Origin: Daphnia pulex
Taxonomy: Eukaryota; Arthropoda; Branchiopoda; Diplostraca; Daphniidae
Direction: 5' to 3'
NCBI RefSeq assembly: GCF_021134715.1
Contig: NC_060025.1
Location: 372,001 to 436,000 of the forward strand
Length of the DNA stretch: 64,000 nucleotides
The notes beneath the pieces were generated by a model. That model was not told the origin of the DNA. It searched no databases and saw only the letters and a program-made list of their open reading frames with translations. A program made the position numbers and the translations under genes. Below, piece by piece: positions 1-10,747 of this stretch (positions are counted from its first letter, which is position 1; every line of letters begins with the position of its first letter).

Positions 1-3000
1 ACATGCCCAAAATTGACAAGTCCGTCTCAGCGATGGCTGATGGGTGAGAAATTTTTTCCGAGAAACAGCTGCTGCTGCGTTGTTATTTTATTTCCTTTCT
101 GGGAGGAATTCAAACGAAAGAGAAACCAAGGCATTAGAGCGTCGTGCTGACGGCGCTACCACACTAAACTGTACAAAAGGGAAAAGCACATCCATAAAAA
201 CGGGGCAAGAGACATTGCCATTGGTTTGGCGATACTTAAAAACGACTCACAAGGAAAGAAAAAAAAACAAAATAAAACGACTGCGCAACTGTTCGTGTGT
301 GATTGAATTGCACGCGCGACACTGACGACAACCGGTTGCGTCTAATACATCAGCGGTTGACCTACATTTTCCCCAATCAACGCCAAAAAGTTGAGCTGCA
401 TCGCCAAAATGGCCAGAAAAAACCAAACCCCCCACTCAAAAAAACGAACGTGAAATTCAATTGGACGCCATTTTTTAAACGCCAGTCCAGTGCCAATTAT
501 TCAGACTGGATATGTGTATGGCACGACAATTGCGTCAAGGGCAGGAAGTGTGTGTGGCCTAGGTGTTGATTGAAATCGCAACCGGAACTGGCCGTGTCCC
601 GTACGGGAGTCAACACGGACGTGACGATCTTTAGGGTCACACATTTGGACAGCAGAAAAAAAGGAGAGGAGGAAACCCAACAACTCTCATGTGATCACGG
701 TCAGAAGGTCGATAAATCTCTCCAACACTCCCACGCCTAGAATAACAAATTCTTGTGAACGACACCTTAAAAAGTGGTCAATCTTATACAACTGGCAAAA
801 ATCGCCGTCCACCATTTTATTCAACTTTATGACGCCATATTCGTGCTGTTTGTGATTGGTCTTTTTTCTGAGAATTTCTTCGTGTAAAAAATGATTATCT
901 CTCCCGTCTGAATTTTATATATCTACGATGGCACCTATTGGCTGTATAGCGCGAGAAAGCTACTCGTTTCGCAAGGTCGATGATAATAATAATTCCCTTC
1001 TTCTTCTTTCTTCTCTCCTCCCAGCATGGCTGTTATTTCACTTGATGTCGGATTGTTACTCTAATAATAACTTGTGCAATTACGTCTGTGTGTGTGTGGG
1101 TGCTGCGCCCGGCTATGCGTGTAGAGCCAATGTCTCTTTTCTTTTCTTTCGCGATTGCCTTTTTTTTCTTTTCCCATCATCAGCCAACAACTTTCTCTCT
1201 CGATTGCGTCGACCCAGTCTACTACTACTACATGTGTACATATCTCATCTAGACGTCTTTCCTAGTTACGGTTTGTTGCTGGTAGTTTTTTAAAAATAGA
1301 AAAAGAGGATAATGAAAAGAAGCTACGGTTAAAAATGAAACTTACAATTGACGGCGGACAAAATTGGTGGGCCTGTTGCGCTTCCCGCAATAATTCGCCG
1401 CTTGTCGCTTTGATTTCGTGTTTTTCCCGTGTGGATAATGTAATAAAAAACAAGTCGAGGTAAAAGGGCACGTTTCCTGGCGAGACGGTCACAATAATAA
1501 TAATATCCTTGGAAACACAACTGCGCCTTCGATTGTGTGATTTCGTAATACCGGTAATACTACTTGTGCGTGCGTTTCAGTCACTCGCGGCCAACGATAG
1601 ACGCACACACACCGTATAATCACTAGAGTTGTTGTTGTTGGGTCGATTCCCAGTCACTCGCAGGTTTTCAACTGAACAAAACGGGGAGACACACGATTGT
1701 TTTTAACCAGGAAGAATTCAAATGAGATCGCACAACGTCGAATGAATTTTTCAAAAAAATGCTTGTCTTTGTCCAACTGAACTGAAGAAAGAGAAACGGA
1801 ATTTGATGAAAAAGAGACCAGAGCGAAATCGAAAAAAAAATTGGTAAAACTTGGAAATGTGTTGGTGGTGGAGGAGCGACACAACCGTCCGATCCGCCAG
1901 GTAGACAGGGACCAACTGACGGAAACGGATCGAGTCGAGCCAGGTAGACTCTACACACACACTACTACCTTACTAACCGAGAGCGCCGTCTATATACGAG
2001 GTGTGTGTAGTGTACACAGTAACCTGGTTCCCCATCTTTTCTCTACCACCACCACAACCACCTACTCTTCCACCCTCTTTCCTCCTCCTCCTTTTGCCCA
2101 GCGCGCAGATAAAGAAGAAGAAAACGGCTTCGTTTCTTTGCAGGTGAAAACGATTGGGCCCGTAGTTCTTTTTTCGTATACAGTTAGACGTGGGTTGGCT
2201 CTCCTCTATGCAGTGCGTGTATAGCCGTGACTCGGTACTACTCGTTTTTTTTTAAATTTTTCCAGTCGGCTGCTAGAGACCGGTCAGACAAGTCTCTTTT
2301 ATTTTATTTCAAAAAATAAACTTTTTTAAATTTTAAATGAACAAATAGCTTCAGTCAGGGCCCGGTTATTTTTTGACAGAGTTTGCTGATGTTGAATTTG
2401 TTTGTTTTCTTTTTTTTTTGTTTTATGGAGCCTAGCTGATAAAATTCTTGGAATAAGAAAAATCGAAAAGAAACAAACGGCCATTATACTCGGACGTTAA
2501 TGGAACGGGGTGGTCATTTTCCCGTTTCATTGGATGCCAATGATTGGGTCGTTTCCAAATGGGAAAAATACACAAACAAACAAACAAAAAAACGGAAGAA
2601 AAAGAAAAAAAAAGGAAACCCGATTTTTGTTGGATGACGTCACGTGACGCTGGAAGCGCGAAGATCAGCAGAGAGGTAGGGCTCGGTGGAGCCATAAAAC
2701 AGGAGAGAAAAGAACAATAGAAAATAATGCGTTTGCTGTTATTTGGGGTCTGCAAAGTAATAAAGAAATGGACGAACGAGAAAAAGCGAACGAAAAAGAA
2801 AAAAAACAAACAAAACGAAATGGCAGAATTTCAAACGCCCTCAAACTCTTTTTCTTCCAAGATTTACGAGCGACAAGATGACAAAAATAAAGTTGAAGCG
2901 TTTAAAAAACTCACGTTCTCGTTTTTCCCGGGAAACTTGCACACAAAAAAATTTACAAATTTTTGTCTTTTTTTGATGTCCGGTTTCTTTTTTTGGTCGT

Positions 3001-3582
3001 TCCGAGCCTCTTGACCTACTCAAACGTTTTTATAGTCTAATGTGACCGATATAACCGTAGCTGATCGGCGAGTGGCGGCTCTCTTTATAAAAAAAGAGAT
3101 TTTTCTTTTTGTCGTGTCAATCACAACAATAATGCATCCCATCTACGCACAATTTGGATATCTCCAAATGCCAATCAATCACACAACTTTCTTCTCATCT
3201 TCCCAAGTTTCTGACGAATTGGAAAGAATAAAAAAAGGACTCTAGAAGCCTACGCAGAAAAATGACATTACGCCTAGCAACTCGTGTAAGTACGCTACCA
3301 GCCGATAACATACACCATTTGGTTACACTGAAACATTTCTGCATTCCAGTAGTACTAGACTATATCTATAGACACTCGTAGAAAACTATACATTCCGACT
3401 GACGGCGCGTAGTTGTGATGAAATCGAAAACGGAATGTGCCAGATTTCCCTTGCCGTTTCTCAATTCCGATCTCGAGATGGCAAAGGAAATTATAAATAT
3501 TGTTCGGCATTTTTAATTGCCCCCCCCCCTTTACGTAGAGACCAATAGGGACTCGCTCTCTCTCACTCTCGTGTCGATTTTC
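1..3582. other. gene-free AT-rich stretch
   Basis: No open frame here looks like a conserved protein. The stretch is rich in polypurine/polypyrimidine runs, short GT/CA runs and a poly-C run near 3521. The one distinct regulatory-looking site is a compound CRE/E-box at 2635-2647. It may be intergenic or a large intron of a gene outside the window; nothing seen decides this. Confidence 0.6.
2635..2647. promoter_or_regulatory. compound CRE / E-box site
   Basis: The sequence TGACGTCACGTGA merges a full CRE palindrome (TGACGTCA, 2635-2642) with an overlapping CACGTG E-box (2641-2646). bZIP factors of the CREB/ATF type bind the first and bHLH factors the second. Occupancy is not shown by sequence alone. 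Confidence 0.4.
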
Positions 3583-4400
3583 AGAGCCAAAAATTGGAAA
3601 AAAGGAAGAATAGAGATGAATGGTTCCTACCTTAATGCCTGGGAATTACGGCCAGGCATCCACAGGTGCTCCATCCATCTGCTGATAAGCTGAAGGCTGG
3701 ATCCATCCACATGTGCTCCATCCATCCATCCGCTGATAACTTGAAGACACCAGGCGGGATAGGGAATTGAAAGGGTGTCCTCGTGAATACACCCACACTC
3801 GCATGGGCGTACACGAGAACATTTAGAGAAAGAGGAAGATCTGTAACTGACATCCTGGGTAGTTTCTCCAATGGAACGGGATGCTGGTTATCTAAATGAA
3901 AAATACAAAATGGGTTACGAAAACATATTTGGCAGTAACAACAAGGCAGGAAGAGTTGAAAATGAAACAGCGAGTGACTCTAATGTTCAACAAAAAGGAG
4001 AATTGAAGGTTTCCACAATTCCACGTGGCATTTAAGATGCAAGTTATATCTCATTCAATATCTTGCAGATTACAGAAATAGAAGTGACGAAAAATTATTA
4101 CCCTAGTGATGATGCTGAGATTGCTGCTGAAGACAGGTACCAGCAGAACTTGCACATCTTGTTGATTACTATGGCTGTCTCAGGCCTCAAATCTGCACAA
4201 AAGCCGAGGTTAAATAATGCAAAAAAAACTGCCATGCATCGACAGGAGGGCTTACATCATCAATGTTAATCAAGAACTTCACAAGTTTGACCAGGTTTAA
4301 CTCAACTATTTCAGCTCCCATATAATCATTACATTTATAATTTTAGTTGTATATTTACCTAACAGCATGAAGAGCATAAGCCACGAGACCAGAATTTCAC
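3583..4400 (-). ncRNA. hairpin-exon unit, copy A (inverted)
   Basis: On the minus strand this stretch aligns block by block with copies B and C: a 5' block near 4330-4395, a block reading GATGCATGGCAGTTT near 4225, an exon at about 4192-4102 between an acceptor ending GCAG and a donor GTAATA, and a second exon 3891-3631 between TTTAG and GTAGGA. The second exon is longer than in B or C (261 nt) because a GGATGGATGG-rich segment is tandemly duplicated. A minus-strand frame of 79 codons crosses it, but the frame is not kept in the other copies, so I favour a spliced noncoding RNA or a decayed gene family. A mobile element carrying splice-like signals is the main alternative. Confidence 0.5.
3777..3820 (-). 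other. conserved 44-nt hairpin, copy A
   Basis: On the minus strand this folds with an outer 9-bp arm, a 2-nt bulge, an inner 8-bp arm and an 8-nt loop. It differs from copy B by one C-to-T change in the outer arm, which becomes a G-U wobble in RNA and keeps the pairing. Confidence 0.5.
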
Positions 4401-4889
4401 ACGACGACCACATTTTTGGCAATTTACTTGCTGAACTATTTTTCGTGCAGCCATCAGCCGTTTTGGAAAAAAAGTTATCTATTTACCCGCCAAAAGCAGA
4501 CGACACTTTTATTCCCAAGAGGGGGGTATGTTATTATGGCGGGATTTCGGTCTTTTTGCGGGTTTCATGCAAATTTTTATTTGCATTTTGTCCGTACATG
4601 GTGGGTTTAATCAAATTTGTCAAGACGAACAATTTGAAATGAAAATAGTCCCGAAACCGTTTTTATCGTTTTTTTGGCGGTTTGGATTTATGGGAAGGGG
4701 TCGATTTTTTGGGGTGGGGGGCGGTCGAGAAATCGATTTTTTTATCATTTCTATCGATATCGTATTATGCTGATTAGAAGAAAATTGGACAAGTGTCGTC
4801 TGGCGTCTGCTTTGTTTAGTTTAAAATTTCGATAGTCAGAGTCAGAGAGACAAAGTTCAAGATTTACATTGTTATACATTTATTTGTTT
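4401..4889. other. spacer between the inverted copies A and B
   Basis: This gap separates two head-to-head copies of the hairpin-exon unit, so if both are transcribed it would hold a divergent promoter. It contains short frames with no recognisable product and a G-rich tract at 4680-4730. No clear TATA box or initiator was seen. Confidence 0.35.
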
Positions 4890-5945
4890 TTGATAACCAC
4901 CATACATCATGCTGTTTAGCGGGTAAATGTAACTAAGAATACAAATAGAAAGAATGTGGGAGCTATAGAAAAGTTAAACCTATTCCAAATTTGTTAAATA
5001 TTAGTTGCACCGGTTGATGCATGGCAGTTTGTTTGTATACTATGTTTAAACTTTTTTTCTTTTTTGCAAATTTTAGGCCAGAGCCAGCCACTATAATCAC
5101 ACAATCTGCAAGTTTTTCTTGTGCAGGTGTTCACCTGTCACCAGCAACAATCTCAGGATCATCGCTTTTGGCCAGGTAATGTTTTCCTTTACTTTTATTG
5201 ACCTGCGACCTACTAGATTTATTTTAATGCTGCATTAATTGCATAAATGCAGTGTATTACATGTAAACCTTAAATTATCCCAATTATTAGCATTTAGGGT
5301 TTACCCTAATTTCAACTTTTCCTGACTAGTGACTTGTTATTCTGTCAATATTTTTTCGTAACCCATTTTCTTTTTTTATTTAGATAAAAAGCATCCCATT
5401 GCATTGGAATGCAATTGTCATCCGAGTTACGGGTCTCTCCTTTCCCCCTTTCTATAAATGTCCTCGTGTACGCCCATGCGAGTGTGGGTGTATTCACGAG
5501 GACCTCCTTTACCCTATCCTGTCTGGTGTAATTCAACTCTTCAGCGGATGGATGGAGCTGGATGGATGGAGCTCCTGTAGATGCCTGGCCGTATTTCCCA
5601 GGCATAAAGGTAGGACAAAATTGATCTCTATTCTTCCTTTTTGACAATTTTGGGTGTCGTTGATTATCAATCGTTACGTAGTCACGGGGGGTATGTTTAT
5701 TCCTGAGCTAGGCGATTGACTGCAATTGTTTTCTTTCTCCGTTTTTGTTTTTTCAACAGTGAGGGTTCACTAAAAATCTCATTTGTCGAACGACTGCAGA
5801 TCAGGCTTGTTTTGTTTTGTACCTCGCAACTTTTTCTGTGAGTACACATTCGAAAATATTTGAACTTGAAACACTTGAAGCAAAGTGGAACAAGACAATT
5901 TTTTGACCAATTTTTTTGACCTGCTGCCAACCCAGCACCTCCTAG
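4890..5945 (+). ncRNA. hairpin-exon unit, copy B
   Basis: This is a direct copy of the unit at 20.0-21.1 kb and an inverted copy of that at 3.6-4.4 kb. Two exon-like blocks are visible: 5077-5175 (acceptor TTTTAG, donor GTAATG) and 5384-5609 (acceptor ATTTAG, donor GTAGGA). Similarity to copy C continues to about 5940, past a conserved CTGCAGATCAGG block. Splice-site pairs are better kept than any reading frame, which suggests a spliced noncoding transcript. Start and end of the transcript are unknown. Confidence 0.5.
5460..5503 (+). other. conserved 44-nt hairpin, copy B
   Basis: Outer arm GTCCTCGTG pairs with CACGAGGAC; inner arm TACGCCCA pairs with TGGGTGTA with one G-U wobble; a TT bulge lies on the 3' side and the loop is TGCGAGTG. 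This is the best conserved stretch of the unit and lies in the middle of its second exon. Read as codons it would give KCPRVRPCECGCIHED, a cysteine-rich peptide; that frame is open in this segment in all three copies but the downstream frame is not conserved. Confidence 0.55.
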
Positions 5946-8900
5946 TTCTACCTAGCGATGTAGTTTAAGAAATCGAACCCTCCCCTAATCGCTCAAAAAC
6001 GATTAATGCGCCGTTTAGCTGGTGTGTTACACAACAACCTGTTTTAATTAACCGAGAAGGAAGCTAAATATAAACACCAATATCGTGATCACCTTAATTG
6101 CAAAGTCAGTTCAACCAAACGGTAGTGAATCGATTGCCACTCGCTTTTTTTAAGACGTTAATCGTGTTTCTTTGGAAGAGGGGGGAGGGAGGATTTTGAT
6201 TTCACCTTGACGCCCTGACTATGGATTAAATAAAACCGCAAAAAGAACAACCATAAAAAGTGCTACTGCGCATATATATATCGGCAGTACTTGTTGTAAT
6301 CAAGCAAATGAGAAAGTACCGCCAACCACCCAAGTAGTTCCGAAATCTATTGCCAAATTCTGCACCTACCGCTGTGATTTACAAATCGAAAATTGCGAAT
6401 GTAAATGAACACTTTTTTGTGACTTCTTTCCAGGGATTATTATTTATTGTTTCTATATATTCACGCCCTCTCTATTATGGAGCTAAATTGTTCAGCTAAA
6501 CATCGCAAATGTGGCAAAAGACAAAAAAAAATCATGTGCCGAGGAATTGAATTGAACAAATGAGAAAGTGCTGTGGTTATAGTTTGACGGTCTGTATGGC
6601 ACATTGAATGACATTGAATTTTTTTTTAAATCTCCTCCATGCCGTGCAAAACAATATGCTAATCACATTTTTTTGGCAAAAGAATGTGGTTGGATATTAA
6701 TATCGTTCGTCCTCCTTTTCATTATTCTCATTCTGCGAAAAAATAATTGATAAAGCAGCCAAGGTGTTTTATATTATACAGTCTGCTGGTTATTGGGAAA
6801 ATGGTGACTCTACATTTCCATGTAATGAGTCAGCATTTCCTTGAAGGCGATCGATTACCATTTTCTTTTTTCCGCCAGTTTTTGGATGTTTGTTTTCGTA
6901 ATGTCGCGCTCTTTCTATTATTGTAAACCGTCGAATGGGCAGGATGTTGGCAAGAGAACGACACATCAACCAGAGTATAAAAGAGTATCTCTCCGTTAAA
7001 GGCGGTAATATGTAAATCTGTCGGCGCGCGTTGTAAAGGCGCCGAATGGCCACCTCACATTTCTACCTGAAAGAGAAACGAGTTGAACAGTCTCGTCCGA
7101 TTTTTCTTTCTTGCCTTTTATTAATTTGTCGGTGCATATTTTGATATGGAAAACGACGAAAATGATTCAATACTTGACTTGTGTACATCAATTGTAGCTC
7201 AAGGGGGGAGAACTGTTGTTGTTTAACGATGTCGAAAATGGCTGATGGGCGGTCCAGCAGTCTACTATTGCACACCTGACTTTATAATTCAGACACCGAT
7301 ATCTTCTAAACAGCCCTATCGTTATGTAATTATAGGCCTTTCTTGGATATTTGGTACTGTATAATTAACTAATGAAATACTTTGCCATTTTACGACATTT
7401 CTTTTCCAACCTTCCAACACCAACCACGAATTTGTCTTTTCTTTGCCGGTTTATTTTGAAATATTTTGATTCGCTGTCTTCTAGCAAAGGTTTTTAGTAC
7501 CTTGCTAGATAGGGACACGTTTGGTGTGGTGTTACCTTACCCAGCTCGACAGTATCGATTCATTTGATTGACACAGATTTCTGCGAATCTGGCAGTGCAT
7601 ACGTGTTTGTACGACAATGCTAAATCGCAAAGCAGAATCGACACATCAGTGAATAATCGGCGTCGTTGGTCACGTCTGGCAACTGTTCAATTGACCCCAA
7701 AAGGAGTGATTGATCTACAATTATATCAGTTTAAAGGAATTCCTAGCTATTCAACAGGACAAAGAATCGATAGAAAACGACACTATTATGTGTGTGTGTT
7801 ATTTCTTGGACTTTTGTGTCACTCGGCCCATTTTCCAGCTAGCAGCGACCAGCATCAGGGGAATTGAGGAAGGCCACCTCAAAGAAAAAAAAGATAAGCA
7901 AAGAATGTTTCGCCTCATTAGAAACTGTAAAAAAAAAGTATTGCACACACACAACAACAGGATAAAGAAAAGGGGGAAATCCAGTAGAAACCGTAATGAC
8001 GCAGCTCAATTCGTTGTGTGGAGATTATAGGACTAAGAGTAGGCGACACGTCGAATGCTCATAGAAACCGGTGGACAATTATTATTATTTCTTCTCTGAT
8101 TCTTTTTACATTTCGCAAACAGAAATTGGAATCAAATCTTTTCTTTTCAAATCATATTTGAATATGTGGGTCAAATATAAATTACGTTTGCATTTCGTGC
8201 AGATAGTACAACTGTGACAATTGAACAAATATGTCATGCGGATTAATGATTTAAAAGATTTCCACCCATCGATTATTTGTTATATTGTAGCGTGAACAAA
8301 TCATTTTCTGGGGGTACGGTATCCGTTTGATTATTATTTCGTTCAACAATCAAAACAACAAATCGAAATGTTGATTAGCGAGACTATATCCCACGCACTG
8401 AGCTAAAATGTGGATATTGTTTTCATTTTGTAAATAGGCGAATGAGCGTATAACACGTTGTTAACGTGCAAGTGTCGTAGATTTTCATGATCGGACCCAG
8501 CACATCTAGGTCAACGAACGGCAGCCGAGCGTGAAAAAGAGAATCACGGTCGCCTTTACAATCGCGCCGCTTTGATTTTCGGCGTTTTCCCCCCCCCCCC
8601 GTCCAATGTAATCGAAAGCTGTACGAAAATGACGTAATAATGCGACGCATATCCTATACAATCATTGACTTTGATATTTTCTCTAGCTGCCGCGTCAGAG
8701 AACATAAAATGTAGGCTATTATGTTCTTTTTTGTTCACGTTGAATACTATACCTTAGTAATATATAATCAACTGACGTTGAAGAAAGACTCTGTGTACGG
8801 TATTATACATAAGCTGTCCGGTCGTCGGAATGAGGTCATAATACACCCTACTATATAATCTATATGCGGTTGTCCAAAATTTGATGGAGCGCGAAATACT

Positions 8901-10700
8901 TGTGCGCGATTATTATTAGTCCCATACAGGCCTGTCAACACCCGAAATTTCCGAGTATTTCGTAGTTATAAATATGCAGGAAACTGCAGGGTATTGCGGT
9001 TGCATTGTTTCCCCTGATTCCGTGAAATCGCCTATTTGTTACGCGACCAAGGGGGGAGGCAAAAACACATTCATTGAATGTTTATTAGATTTTCTGGATA
9101 GAATAAACAGGCCTACAAGAATATGCTACAGTATATATGTATGGTAGTATTTTTCACTCTATTTACTGCCATTCGTCTTTATATGCACGACTGAAATGAA
9201 TTGATTCATGTCCTATTTTGTATTATATATCTTGACCTAATCATTCCACCGATGATGAAGAATTTCGTGTCACTTTTGGAACCGAACCACGTAATCATTT
9301 TCCAAGGTTTATTTATTCCACATTTTTTGTGTGAGGGAGGTCAATAAGGACTAATCGATTGCTTAATAACCAAAGGAATAATATCCAGTCAATACCAGAT
9401 TTGACTTGTTTGGATTGCGCCCATCAGCGGTTCGCTACAGACAGGTTTCCATTAAACATAAATAGCCTAGAGAGAATATAGTATAGTATAGGTGGGCCCC
9501 CCCCATATTACACAGCCCCAAAACTCTGTTCACAAACAAAGAAACAAAACAACAAGAACCCAGCCAAAAAATCAAATAAAAACGAGTTAACGACGAATTG
9601 GATATTAGGGAAGGGGAAAAGAATGCAGGCCGTTACTGTGTCAAGGTTTTTTCTTATTCATTCTATACTATAATAGACATCCTCTTTGTTCTAATTCGGA
9701 AACGGTCCGTTGCTCGCATTCAGATTTGGGGAAACAAACAAAACAGAAACTCTTATAGTTTCGACATTGTATAGCCAGCACTTTACAACTTTAATATCTT
9801 GTGTAGATTCTGTGCTGCCGTGTTATACGCTTGACCCAACTGTTGTATTATTATTATTATCAGCGAGCTGTTGTCTATAATACGAATAGGCAGAATTATT
9901 CACGGACCCAAACAAATCTGGAAGAAAGAAAATAAAACACAAGCGACACTATCTGTCTTTGTCGTTTGTCACGTCATTCGTCACGCTCCACGTCTCGCGG
10001 TATCTATACTTTACACGAACGATGGCGACGATATTATATTATACATACAGAACTAATGTAGGAGACATGCGCAATTCGCCGCTCTTCATGCGGTGTGGCG
10101 CACTTTTTTGTTTACCCCGAAAAACCGAAAAAGGAAATGACGATTTAGGAAACAAATGTAATACGATCCATGTCGATGTGTTTATTTACCGTATTCACGG
10201 TCCCTCAGGCAAAATAAATTTCCAAGAAATTATTTCGCATGTATGCCATTTCCTGCCGGCAGATCGCTATCCTACCTAGACATACATTATACTGATATAA
10301 GTAGCCAGAAAAACGAAACAAACGAAATATGCGGTCGCCACCACAGCACAGCACCGCCTGCAAGTTGAGGCATAATTGATATCTGCGCCATCATTTCATG
10401 AATTACGGGAGGTGCGCTTCATCAGCTCACTCTGTCATTAGACTCGTCTTTTGGCAACATTAGAGCCATCAGCTCCAGGTCTGCTGCTGTGTATTAGCTT
10501 CTACTACCTTGACCTGAACTGGCTCGATATAAGACGCTTCCCATATGAAAACTCTCGCTGCTGCTGCTGCTGCTCGTTTCGGTTGATTCTCGGAAAATGC
10601 TGATATTATGCTCTTGAGCGCGCCGTTATGATCGTGATTTGATGGATTGCATCATCACACAGCAGCAGCAGCAGCGGCAACTGATTGCCGCGCGCTCGAT
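5946..10700. other. gene-free stretch
   Basis: No conserved coding exon was seen. It holds a poly-C run of about 10 near 8590, AT-rich sequence and scattered short frames on both strands. It could be intergenic or intronic. Confidence 0.55.
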
Positions 10701-10733
10701 TGCTGGTTTCAGGCCAGCCAACCAGACAAAAAA

Positions 10734-10747
10734 TGACGTCATATAAA
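10734..10747 (+). promoter_or_regulatory. CRE abutting a TATA-like box
   Basis: A full CRE palindrome TGACGTCA (10734-10741) runs directly into TATAAA (10742-10747). This arrangement could be a cAMP-responsive core promoter on the plus strand. No convincing initiator or downstream exon was identified, so function is inference. CAG/CTG trinucleotide runs lie just upstream, near 10557-10576 and 10660-10675. Confidence 0.3.

Noticed and set aside
5960-6040. tRNA on the minus strand (GGTTCGATTT motif)
   Set aside because: No matching A box, acceptor stem or anticodon arm at the right spacing.
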